In this document: piece after piece, positions 1 through 5,888 of the stretch
Layout: every line of letters begins with the position of its first letter
Position numbering within the stretch: the stretch's first letter is position 1
NCBI GenBank assembly: GCA_017960415.1
Contig: JAGCZE010000237.1
Location: 1 to 9,492 of the forward strand
DNA: 9,492 bases
Direction: 5' to 3'
From: Lachnospiraceae bacterium
GTDB lineage: Bacteria; Bacillota_A; Clostridia; Lachnospirales; Lachnospiraceae
Position numbers and translations under genes: made by a program
The notes under the pieces: model-generated
Databases searched by the model: none
Seen by the model: only the letters and a program-made list of their open reading frames with translations
Told to the model about the DNA's origin: nothing

Positions 1-410
1 AGATATACATATGTGCGCTGACATCTCTTAATGTGGATGAGCATAACAGGAGATCAACTACCGATACAAGGCTTATCCGCCGTATGGTAAGGGATGCGCG
101 TACCAGAGGTACGATGGCGAAGGATACGATAGCTATGTGGCCTTCGGTAAGGCGTGGCGAGGAAGAGAATATCTTCCCGTTCCAGGAAGAAGCGGATGTT
201 ATGTTCAACTCGGCTCTCGTATATGAGCTTGCGGTTCTGAAGCAGTTCGCCGAGCCATTGCTTTTCGGTATTCCCGAGAGTGATCCTTCTTACATGGAGG
301 CCAAGAGACTGCTGAAATTCCTCGATTATTTCCTCGGGATCTCGAGCGAGGATATACCCAAGAATTCTATTGTGAGGGAGTTTATAGGGGGAAGCTTGTT
401 CCCCGTGTAA
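1..410 (+). CDS. Nucleoside kinase, uridine kinase family (3' part only)
   Basis: The frame is open from base 3 (a codon is split at the window edge) to the TAA at 408-410, so this is the C-terminal part (about 135 residues) of a longer gene. The text 'RRMVRDARTRG' followed by 'MWPSVRRGEEENIFPFQEEADVMFNSALVYEL' in pieces (e.g. MWPSVRRGE, ENIFPFQEEAD, FNSALVYELAVLK) is characteristic of the clostridial nucleoside kinases that carry an N-terminal TGS-like domain and a uridine kinase/phosphoribulokinase P-loop domain; these phosphorylate nucleosides in salvage. The P-loop lies upstream of the window and cannot be checked. An internal GTG at 33 is not needed as a start, because the frame is open and family-like (ALTSLN.DEHNR) before it. 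The gene ends about 20 bases before the RNase P RNA. Substrate specificity cannot be told from this fragment. Confidence 0.85.
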   Translation, partial: IYICALTSLNVDEHNRRSTTDTRLIRRMVRDARTRGTMAKDTIAMWPSVRRGEEENIFPFQEEADVMFNSALVYELAVLKQFAEPLLFGIPESDPSYMEAKRLLKFLDYFLGISSEDIPKNSIVREFIGGSLFPV

Positions 411-428
411 CACCTCATCCGTCACGCT

Positions 429-793
429 TCGCCGCGTATACGGTCGCGCGGGATTGTTCCATGATCCCGTGAGGAAAGTCCGGGCTTCACAGGGCAGGGT
501 GCCGGATAACGTCCGGTGGGGGTAACCCTAAGGAAAGTGCAACAGAAATGATACCGCCTTTTTTAAAAAGGTAAGGGTGGAATGGCGGTGTAAGAGACCA
601 CCGGTGCTCCGGTAACGGAGTACGCTGTGCAAACCCCACTCGAAGCAAGACCAAGCAGAAGGCACATGCGGCGGCCCGTCGCGCCTTCGGGTAGGTTGCG
701 TGGCATTCTCGGAAGGGGATGCCGGAGCTGTATGGTAACATGCAGTCAAGAAGGATGACCGTTTAGTACAGAACCCGGCTTATTTCGCGGCGT
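429..793 (+). ncRNA. rnpB: RNase P RNA, bacterial type A
   Basis: This is the catalytic RNA of ribonuclease P, which matures the 5' ends of tRNAs. The conserved 5' element GAGGAAAGTCCGGGCT (471-486) and the 3' element ACAGAACCCGGCTTAT (about 768-783) pair to form P4. Other family landmarks in order are CAGGGCAGGGTGCC, AGTGCAACAGA, GTAAGGGTGGAATGGCGGT, GCAAGACCAAGCAGA and the L15 CCA-binding region around TTCGGGTAGGTTGC. The terminal helices can be read directly: P1 is CGCCGCG (430-436) with CGCGGCG (786-792), and P2 is ACGGTC (440-445) with GACCGT (757-762). A hairpin at 449-469 (GGGAT/ATCCC) fits P3. The overall plan matches type A and not the Bacillus type B. Ends are set from P1 and may be off by a few bases. 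No clear promoter was seen upstream, and transcription may extend from the kinase gene. Confidence 0.96.
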
Positions 794-828
794 ATTATTG
801 TGTAAACGCAACATGTGTTTTGTCACAT

Positions 829-866
829 GAAAAAACGTCAGATCTTTATGGTCTGGCGTTTTTTAT
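829..866. terminator. Bidirectional intrinsic terminator after rnpB and the AP2 gene
   Basis: A 10-bp stem (835-844 with 850-859, including G-T pairs, loop TTTAT) is flanked by an A run at 830-835 and a T run at 859-864. It can therefore terminate rnpB on the plus strand and the convergent AP2-domain gene on the minus strand. A smaller inverted repeat CATGTG/CACATG (812-817 with 824-829) lies just before it. Confidence 0.85.
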
Positions 867-911
867 GCGCTTTGATATCTTCAGCCGCTCATAGCGGATC
901 TTATATTCCAT

Positions 912-1682
912 TTACGAAATATCATCTATGTAATTGTCGATGTATGTGATAGTAAAGCCGTTGGCTCTCAGTGTGTCCGCTGCTTTGTTATAGGCTATCG
1001 CGGCATCGGTCTCTTCGTCGTATCGGCCGATTATTAGGTCTCCGTTCACATGGATCCTGGCGGTGTATACAGGTTTTCCTTGTACGGTTTCATTCATGAC
1101 ACCGTGATATCTGTTGATTATCACGATATTACCGGCTCTGAAATCATATTCGTCCCCGTTCTTAAAATAATAATCCCGGCCCTTCACCGCGTAGCTCGGA
1201 ACACCGTAGCGGTTGAGAATGTTAAGCTGTGACCCGTAATCCGAAACAAACAGATGACCTCCGCGCCGCTGGATCGCATGATTGGTGTAATAAAACAGCT
1301 CCTGCGCATCGAAACGCAGTATGGTACGGGGATCGATATAATAATCGAAATATCTGGTCCGCAGATAGATCGGTCCGCGGCAGTAGATCCCGTTGTCGCG
1401 CAGATTGATCAGCATGACCCATTTTGAAAATGAAAGAGGAGCGCCGGATGTTTCATAGGAAAGTACGTCAGAAATATCAAGGTTTTGGGATCCGGTGCTG
1501 CCATTTTCCGACCGTCCGAGCAGTGCAGAAGCATTCACATAGGCACGATGTGCTTCATTTTCATCATCGAAGCTCCCAAGACTTATATGCTTTCCCTTAT
1601 ATGTTACGGAGGCTCGAAAATAAGTGCTTCCGTTCTTTTTTTCGGCACGGAACACACCGGGCAGATTCTCAGTGACACTCAT
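912..1682 (-). CDS. AP2-domain protein with two AP2-like domains and a degenerate HNH-like core
   Basis: A 256-residue protein starting MSVTENLPGVF. Residues about 9-52 fit the AP2/ERF DNA-binding fold (GVFR..., FRASVTYKGKHISLGSFD, then an EAHRAY helix). Residues about 202-242 look like a second copy (YTARIHVNGDLIIGRYD, then AAIAYNKAAD). Just before it, residues about 165-195 (FKNGDEYDFRAGNIVIINR) resemble the end of an HNH homing-endonuclease domain of the type often fused to AP2, but the usual paired histidines are not evident. DNA binding is likely; nuclease activity is doubtful. The ATG at 1682 was chosen over a TTG at 1748 because it has a GGAGG 10 bases upstream and because a plausible promoter overlaps the longer start. 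The gene stands alone, convergent with rnpB. Its biological role is not known. Confidence 0.75.
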   Translation of the reverse strand: MSVTENLPGVFRAEKKNGSTYFRASVTYKGKHISLGSFDDENEAHRAYVNASALLGRSENGSTGSQNLDISDVLSYETSGAPLSFSKWVMLINLRDNGIYCRGPIYLRTRYFDYYIDPRTILRFDAQELFYYTNHAIQRRGGHLFVSDYGSQLNILNRYGVPSYAVKGRDYYFKNGDEYDFRAGNIVIINRYHGVMNETVQGKPVYTARIHVNGDLIIGRYDEETDAAIAYNKAADTLRANGFTITYIDNYIDDIS

Positions 1683-1692
1683 GACTGGAATA

Positions 1693-1697
1693 CCTCC
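1693..1697 (-). promoter_or_regulatory. Ribosome binding site deciding the AP2-gene start
   Basis: GGAGG on the minus strand, 10 bases before the ATG at 1682. The upstream in-frame TTG at 1748 has no comparable site. Confidence 0.7.
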
Positions 1698-1719
1698 GAA
1701 AGATCGATGTTTTATGTAA

Positions 1720-1748
1720 ATGTTAAGGTAAATCCGGGGATTTTGCAA
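1720..1748 (-). promoter_or_regulatory. Possible promoter of the AP2-domain gene
   Basis: On the minus strand, TTGCAA (1748-1743) is separated by 17 bases from TAACAT (1725-1720). This would give a leader of about 30 bases before the ATG at 1682. The -10 match is only moderate. Confidence 0.4.
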
Positions 1749-1850
1749 GTTTTTTCGGTATAGCCATTTTTACCAAAAAGTGAAGTATCTATGGCAAAAG
1801 TTCACAAAACCACAATTGTCGAATGCATATATGTTTGGTTATTTTTTGCC

Positions 1851-1879
1851 TTGTGATATTTTTCCGTACTGTTTATAAT
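1851..1879 (+). promoter_or_regulatory. Sigma-A type promoter for the cell-wall hydrolase gene
   Basis: TTGTGA (1851-1856), a 17-base spacer, then a perfect TATAAT (1874-1879). The predicted transcript start near 1886 leaves a leader of about 66 bases. The 1683-1951 intergenic region also holds the divergent AP2-gene promoter; no other gene was seen in it. Confidence 0.7.
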
Positions 1880-1951
1880 TCGAGTATTGCAACTGTAATA
1901 TTTTTGTAACAAATAGACGAAAGTCGGAAATTAACGGAGTTGATCAGTAAT

Positions 1952-2968
1952 ATGGACAATGAGATCAGGACTTTCGTGTATCGTGCCGGGCAGGTACGCA
2001 GGGAAGCTGCAAAAAAGGCGAAGGAGCTTAAGAAGAAGCTCATTTATACCGTTGCGGCGCTGACAGTGCTCATAACCTGCATAACTGCAGTATCGGTCAT
2101 TGCTTCGGACAGAAAAGACGAATCGGCGGATCTATCTGCCGTGACAGAAAATGATCAGACTTTAGCCGGGGCTGATGGCATTGAGCCTGAAACAGCCGTG
2201 GCAGACCAGGAACCATCACAGACAGTAAACGGTACGTTCACGAATATTTCAAAACATGCGGCGCAGCATAAAGAGATACCTTTTTATACCGCGATCGAGG
2301 AAGATGACGGGCTGATGCTGCTCGACATCGATGACGGGTCGGCAAAGGAGTATATTCCGGCCGATCTTGGTGCGGAAAAGTCCGCAGAAGACGTTGTGCA
2401 GGCTGCACCGGTTGAAGAAAGCACAGATGTTGAAGAGGCTTCGAACGGTGATTTTTCATCGAAGCTTGAGGAAGTGGCAGATAAGATCGATGACGCCACT
2501 GCCCCTGAGGATGTACCGGAAGGTCTTACCTTCAGGTACAATAAAAAAATGATCCTCGACCTTGACGAAGAGAATCTTAACGCACTTTACAGGATCGTTG
2601 AGGCTGAGGCGACCGATCAGGATGTGTATGGCAGGATGCTTGTAGCAAATGTGGTCATCAACCGCACCTACGGAGGCTTCTCCAAAACGGTCAAGGGTGT
2701 GATCTTCCAGAAGATCGGCGGATCCCAGCAGTTTGCCCCTATCAGGGACGGAAGATATTATACTGTTGATGTCACTGCCAAGACAAAAGAAGCCGTTGAC
2801 AGGGTTTTAAAGGGTGAGGACTATTCGAACGGTGCGCTTTATTTCTTCCAGCGCGATCTTACCACCTCACAGAAGGCGGCATGGTTTGACAATGAGCTGA
2901 AATATTTGTTCAAGTACGGATGCCACGAGTTTTACACCGAGAAGGACCCGAAAAGACAGGTAAATTGA
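1952..2968 (+). CDS. Membrane-anchored SleB-family cell-wall hydrolase
   Basis: A 338-residue protein. A short basic cytoplasmic segment (rich in K/R up to about residue 29) precedes one hydrophobic helix (about 30-51, LIYTVAALTVLITCITAVSV), so the rest should be outside the membrane. Residues about 52-190 form an acidic low-complexity linker rich in E, D, S and A. The C-terminal domain (about 202-338) matches the SleB/cell-wall hydrolase family: LYRIVEAEATDQDVYG, VANVVINRT, FQKIGGSQQFAP, ALYFFQRDL and the end GCHEFY. Glu219 in the VEAEA segment is the likely catalytic acid. SleB-type enzymes cleave peptidoglycan, as lytic transglycosylases in spore germination or more generally in wall remodelling. 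The absence of a cleavable signal and the long stalk suggest a tethered wall enzyme; involvement in spores is not shown. ATG 1952 was chosen over TTG 1940; GGAG at 1936-1939 fits only the ATG. Confidence 0.85.
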   Translation: MDNEIRTFVYRAGQVRREAAKKAKELKKKLIYTVAALTVLITCITAVSVIASDRKDESADLSAVTENDQTLAGADGIEPETAVADQEPSQTVNGTFTNISKHAAQHKEIPFYTAIEEDDGLMLLDIDDGSAKEYIPADLGAEKSAEDVVQAAPVEESTDVEEASNGDFSSKLEEVADKIDDATAPEDVPEGLTFRYNKKMILDLDEENLNALYRIVEAEATDQDVYGRMLVANVVINRTYGGFSKTVKGVIFQKIGGSQQFAPIRDGRYYTVDVTAKTKEAVDRVLKGEDYSNGALYFFQRDLTTSQKAAWFDNELKYLFKYGCHEFYTEKDPKRQVN

Positions 2969-2971
2969 TGA

Positions 2972-3004
2972 GAAAATATTTAGTAATTGGTATAAAATAT
3001 TTTC
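2972..3004. repeat. Perfect 10-bp AT-rich inverted repeat
   Basis: GAAAATATTT (2972-2981) and AAATATTTTC (2995-3004) are exact reverse complements with a 13-base loop, starting 4 bases after the hydrolase stop codon. The stem has only one G-C pair per arm and there is no following T run, so it is a poor intrinsic terminator. It may be a weak 3' hairpin or a protein site. Confidence 0.5.
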
Positions 3005-3021
3005 AAGACCCGCAGCGTTCC

Positions 3022-3050
3022 TTGACATTAAAAAACCTCTATAGTAACTT
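3022..3050 (+). promoter_or_regulatory. Possible promoter of the first cysteine synthase gene
   Basis: A perfect TTGACA (3022-3027) is followed after 17 bases by TAACTT (3045-3050), which keeps the conserved T, A and final T of a -10 box. A GGGG-TATAT-CCCC palindrome (3062-3074) lies just downstream in the predicted leader. Confidence 0.5.
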
Positions 3051-3061
3051 ATTATTTATCT

Positions 3062-3074
3062 GGGGTATATCCCC
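3062..3074. promoter_or_regulatory. GC-rich palindrome in the cysK leader
   Basis: GGGGTATATCCCC is a short symmetrical element in an otherwise AT-rich leader, about 47 bases before the cysK start and just after the likely transcription start. It could be an operator for a sulfur regulator such as a CymR-type Rrf2 protein, but it does not exactly match a site I can name. Confidence 0.3.
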
Positions 3075-3108
3075 TATGATAAACACGGTATGATTCAAAC
3101 AAATGCAT

Positions 3109-3115
3109 GAGGAGG
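3109..3115 (+). promoter_or_regulatory. Ribosome binding site deciding the cysK start
   Basis: GAGGAGG ends 5 bases before the ATG at 3121. It lies inside the extra six codons that would come from the in-frame ATG at 3103, so 3121 is the real start. Confidence 0.85.
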
Positions 3116-3120
3116 TTACT

Positions 3121-4059
3121 ATGAGTCAGGTTAAGAAGAGTGTTCTTGAACTGGTAGGAAATACGCCCGTGGTAGAATTAGCAAGATACTCTAAGGCTGC
3201 TCAGATCAATGGCGTTACATTACTGGGAAAACTGGAGTACTTCAACCCCGCAGGAAGTGTTAAGGACCGTATCGCACTTGCAATGATCGAGGATGCTGAA
3301 GAGAAGGGACTGTTAAAACCCGGAGCTACGATCATCGAGCCCACCAGCGGGAATACCGGAATAGGTCTTGCATCGGTAGCGGCTGCGAAGGGTTATAAGG
3401 CAGTATTTACGCTTCCCGATACCATGAGTGTCGAGAGAAGAAATCTTCTGAGAGCCTACGGGGCACAGCTTGTGCTCACTGAAGGCGCAAAAGGAATGAC
3501 GGATTCAATAGCCAGGGCTGAAGAACTGAAGAATGAGATAGAAGGTTCCGTGATCATAGGCCAGTTCGTAAATCCTGCGAATCCAGCTGTACATAAGGCT
3601 ACCACAGGTCCCGAGATATGGGAACAGACAGACGGCAAGGTGGATATATTCGTAGCAGGCGTAGGTACAGGCGGAACGATCACAGGTGTAGGCGAATATC
3701 TTAAAGAGAAAAATCCGGATATCAAGGTTGTTGCAGTAGAACCCGCATCGAGCCCCGTTCTTTCCAAAGGGACTCCGGGACCTCATAAGATCCAGGGAAT
3801 CGGAGCAGGCTTTGTGCCGGAGGTTCTTAATACCAAGGTTTATGATGAAGTAATTGCGATAGAGAATGAGGACGCTTTTGCCGAAGGCAAGAGATTTGCG
3901 ATCAGTGAGGGCGTGCTTGTGGGCATCTCGTCCGGTGCGGCTCTTAAAGCATCGGCGATCCTTGCGGCAAGAGAAGAGAACAAGGGTAAGACAATTGTTG
4001 CCCTTCTTCCGGACTCAGGCGACAGATACCTCTCTACAGCACTGTTTTCCGCTGAATAA
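3121..4059 (+). CDS. cysK: Cysteine synthase (O-acetylserine sulfhydrylase)
   Basis: A 312-residue PLP enzyme, normal length for the family, that makes L-cysteine from O-acetyl-L-serine and sulfide in the cytoplasm. The N-terminal [10 protein letters not shown] segment is typical. Lys48 in [10 protein letters not shown] is the PLP Schiff-base lysine. [10 protein letters not shown] (about residue 75) binds the substrate carboxylate, [10 protein letters not shown] is the PLP phosphate loop, and the Ser in [10 protein letters not shown] near the C-terminus contacts the pyridine nitrogen. [13 protein letters not shown] is also a family signature. The gene has its own promoter and terminator and is monocistronic. 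A second, partial paralogue lies at 8807, at the end of the nitrogenase-like operon; within the shared region the two proteins are close throughout (for example [10 protein letters not shown] and AVEPxSSPVLS in both). CysK versus CysM subtype cannot be settled by eye. Confidence 0.95.
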   Translation: MSQVKKSVLELVGNTPVVELARYSKAAQINGVTLLGKLEYFNPAGSVKDRIALAMIEDAEEKGLLKPGATIIEPTSGNTGIGLASVAAAKGYKAVFTLPDTMSVERRNLLRAYGAQLVLTEGAKGMTDSIARAEELKNEIEGSVIIGQFVNPANPAVHKATTGPEIWEQTDGKVDIFVAGVGTGGTITGVGEYLKEKNPDIKVVAVEPASSPVLSKGTPGPHKIQGIGAGFVPEVLNTKVYDEVIAIENEDAFAEGKRFAISEGVLVGISSGAALKASAILAAREENKGKTIVALLPDSGDRYLSTALFSAE

Positions 4060-4072
4060 TAATATAACATGC

Positions 4073-4100
4073 AAAACCCCGGTAGTTGCCGGGGTTTTTT
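4073..4100. terminator. Intrinsic terminator between convergent cysK and the regulator gene
   Basis: A 10-bp stem, AAAACCCCGG (4073-4082) with CCGGGGTTTT (4089-4098), and a TAGTTG loop is followed by a T run to 4100. It is strong for cysK. On the minus strand it has four T residues, so it may also end the regulator transcript, whose stop codon (4099-4101) abuts it. Confidence 0.9.
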
Positions 4101-5196
4101 ATATTGAGTAATTGTTGTTGTCATCTTCATTTCTGATATATTCCGAGACTGCCTTTCCGGTAGTCTTTTTAAATATGGTCTGAAAATACCTGAAATCCCT
4201 GTAGCCCAACTGATAGGAGATGTCCTCGAAGGAAAAGGCACTGTAAACTATCAGGTTCTCCGCACGCTTCATCTTGATCTTCGTTACATATCCGGAATAG
4301 CCGTCATTGGTCTTTTTGCTGAAGAGACTGCTCAGATAGGTATGGTTCATAAAGAACTTTCCGGCTATGACCTTCAGGCTCAGATCCTCTTCGGGATGCT
4401 CAAGAAGATACAGATATACTTTTGATACAGTGGCATCCTTGAAAGCCGGTCTTAAGAAGCAATATTCCTCAAACAGGAAATTCAGCTGTCCTGTATAAAA
4501 ATCCATGTAATCTTCGGAGTTGATCATCTCATAATAACCCGTCTTTGTATGAAAGTTCTTGGGAATGTACAAAGAGAGCCATTTATTTTTATCATAGATC
4601 CCGTCTATAAGCTCAAGGAACAGCTTGCTGATCAAAAGGTCCGGATTCTGAAGGGTTTCGGAGTGATACAGCTGATGGAGCAGATTTTGGAAGGATTTTA
4701 TAGAATTCGGATTTCTGCGTCTGAATTCTTCAATGATCTGCCCGATCCGTACAGAAGTTCCGCCCGGAAGCTGTGAGATACTTTTGACCGAATTATTGGT
4801 CTTAAAACGCTCAAGCTCCGTAGCGGCTCTTTCAAAAAGCTGATCCATATCTGAGGCAGAGACCGGCTTCGGAAGATAGTCAAAGGCTCCGTAGACGAAT
4901 CCTTCCCTCGCATATGCAAAAGTCACTATATCACTTATAAAAACAACCAGAGGGGGTCTGCTGCTGACATGAACCTTCTTTAATAACTGCAGCCCGTCCA
5001 GAATGGTAAGGTTAATCTCGGTGAGGATCAGATCGATCTCGTTATTCTTTGTTATTTCAAGGGCCTCACTTCCGTTTGACGCGATATGTGTACATGTAAA
5101 ACCCTGGTGGGAGGCCGTATTTTTATTCCATACCGGCAGGTTTAACAGATTGTTTCTGGAAAATTCCTGCGGTTCAACAACAAGAACACTGTACAT
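4099..5196 (-). CDS. Response regulator with atypical receiver and AraC-type DNA-binding domain
   Basis: A 365-residue protein with the YesN-like plan: an N-terminal receiver (about 1-125), a middle helical region, and a C-terminal AraC/XylS pair of helix-turn-helix motifs (about 271-352; e.g. LKVIAGKFFMNHTYLSSLF and FEDISYQLGYRDFRYFQTIF). In the receiver, the usual phosphoacceptor Asp is Glu60 (LILTEINLTILDG), the usual DD/DE acidic pair is reduced to Glu8-Pro9 (VLVVEPQEF), and the following Pro of the MP pair is Thr64. Ser88 and Lys110 (YLPKPV) are kept. It may therefore act as if permanently switched on, or respond to something other than phosphorylation. No histidine kinase is present in the window. 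The start has GGGAGG (5205-5210) 8 bases upstream. The gene is divergent from the nitrogenase-like operon, so it is the natural candidate for its activator. Confidence 0.88.
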   Translation of the reverse strand: MYSVLVVEPQEFSRNNLLNLPVWNKNTASHQGFTCTHIASNGSEALEITKNNEIDLILTEINLTILDGLQLLKKVHVSSRPPLVVFISDIVTFAYAREGFVYGAFDYLPKPVSASDMDQLFERAATELERFKTNNSVKSISQLPGGTSVRIGQIIEEFRRRNPNSIKSFQNLLHQLYHSETLQNPDLLISKLFLELIDGIYDKNKWLSLYIPKNFHTKTGYYEMINSEDYMDFYTGQLNFLFEEYCFLRPAFKDATVSKVYLYLLEHPEEDLSLKVIAGKFFMNHTYLSSLFSKKTNDGYSGYVTKIKMKRAENLIVYSAFSFEDISYQLGYRDFRYFQTIFKKTTGKAVSEYIRNEDDNNNYSI

Positions 5197-5238
5197 TGAT
5201 CGTACCTCCCTTTCTCTTCAAAATAGTAATTTGGTCTT

Positions 5239-5267
5239 AATATATGTTAGTGCGGTGAAAAAATCAA
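5239..5267 (-). promoter_or_regulatory. Promoter of the response regulator gene
   Basis: On the minus strand, TTGATT (5267-5262), a 17-base spacer and TATATT (5244-5239) precede the ATG at 5196 by a leader of about 35 bases containing GGGAGG. Confidence 0.6.
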
Positions 5268-5315
5268 GGTATAATCTTTGGTTGTTGCGCTAATATATTT
5301 TGTTTTTTGTGAATA

Positions 5316-5344
5316 ATACGGAAAATCTTGTTTATGATCCGTAT
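5316..5344. repeat. Perfect 7-bp inverted repeat in the divergent intergenic region
   Basis: ATACGGA (5316-5322) and TCCGTAT (5338-5344) are exact reverse complements with a 15-base spacer, followed by a C and six T residues. It may be an operator for a dimeric regulator. Read as RNA it could also form a weak hairpin with a T tail, but it lies upstream of the identified operon promoter. Confidence 0.45.
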
Positions 5345-5359
5345 CTTTTTTGGATGATC
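5334..5359. promoter_or_regulatory. Possible AraC-type direct repeat upstream of the operon promoter
   Basis: ATGATC occurs at 5334-5339 and 5354-5359, 20 bases start to start (about two helical turns), ending 11 bases before the -35 box. AraC-family activators often bind direct repeats of about this period next to a -35 box, and the adjacent divergent gene encodes such a protein. The repeat is short, so chance is possible. Confidence 0.3.
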
Positions 5360-5370
5360 GTCAAAATCAC

Positions 5371-5398
5371 TTGAATTTAGAAAATCGATGATTATAAT
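5371..5398 (+). promoter_or_regulatory. Promoter of the nitrogenase-like operon
   Basis: TTGAAT (5371-5376), a 16-base spacer and a perfect TATAAT (5393-5398). The leader to the ATG at 5431 would be about 26 bases and contains AAAAGGAG (5416-5423), 7 bases before the start. Confidence 0.65.
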
Positions 5399-5430
5399 GT
5401 GAAAAAATTTAATTGAAAAGGAGATAAACA

Positions 5431-5874
5431 ATGGCACTTACAAATGAACAGATTCAGGAGTATTTAAAGAGTACCAAGAGGATCCTGCTTGCAACGGTTA
5501 CCGAGGACGGCAGGGCAGACGTGAGAATACTCGGAGCGATCGCGACAGACGGATTTAAAACCTACTTTTCCACGGCATCCGGGGCGAGAAAGGTGAGCCA
5601 GATCGAGAAGAATCCGAATGTGGCGGTATATTTTGAGGCTCCCGGTCAGGAGTTCCCTAACTATATCAATGCTACCGTGTACGGAAAAGCCAAAAAGGTT
5701 ACCTGTGAAGAAGGACTTGAGAAGGCAAAGGCACTTATAAAGGAAAAGCTTCCCAAATTCGAGTTCACACCCGATAAGAGCATTTATGTAGTGGAACCCG
5801 AATCCGTAAAGATATACAATTCATCGGCCGAGCTGGCTCAGGACAAGCTTCAGACAGTTACGATCAACGAATAA
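5431..5874 (+). CDS. Pyridoxamine 5'-phosphate oxidase-like (FMN-binding split barrel) protein
   Basis: A 147-residue protein starting MALTNEQIQEYL. The segment TKRILLATVTEDGRADVRILG, split as a strand pair, then FKTYFSTASGARKVSQIEKNPNVAVYFE (in pieces TYFSTASGARK, IEKNPNVAVYF) is the typical PNPOx-like split-barrel pattern, in which the K-x-x-QI-x-x-NP region follows the flavin phosphate site. The family binds FMN, or in some members F420 or heme; many small members have no known substrate. It is unlikely to be a true PdxH, since it is short and lacks that enzyme's C-terminal region. It is the first gene of the nitrogenase-like operon, with the next gene 14 bases downstream, so a redox, electron-transfer or oxygen/sulfur-protective role for that system is plausible but not shown. 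Confidence 0.85.
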   Translation: MALTNEQIQEYLKSTKRILLATVTEDGRADVRILGAIATDGFKTYFSTASGARKVSQIEKNPNVAVYFEAPGQEFPNYINATVYGKAKKVTCEEGLEKAKALIKEKLPKFEFTPDKSIYVVEPESVKIYNSSAELAQDKLQTVTINE

Positions 5875-5888
5875 GGGAGGAACCGACA

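Noticed and set aside
487..749. Minus-strand open frames of 73-84 codons
   Set aside because: They lie entirely across the RNase P RNA and have no family-like sequence.
1683..1748. Longer N-terminus for the AP2 protein from TTG 1748
   Set aside because: No ribosome binding site is visible, and the extension overlaps a plausible promoter. The ATG at 1682 has a GGAGG.
2969..3120. Riboswitch or T-box leader before cysK
   Set aside because: The leader after the likely transcript start is only about 60 bases and shows no T-box, SAM-box or other known conserved core.
5270..5275. TATAAT on the plus strand as the operon -10 box
   Set aside because: No -35 box at a suitable distance, and it would give a leader of about 150 bases. 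The TTGAAT/TATAAT pair at 5371-5398 is better.
5316..5351. Intrinsic terminator or attenuator in the divergent region
   Set aside because: A hairpin with a T run is possible, but the stem is short, the loop long, and the site is upstream of the operon promoter, so a regulatory repeat is more likely.
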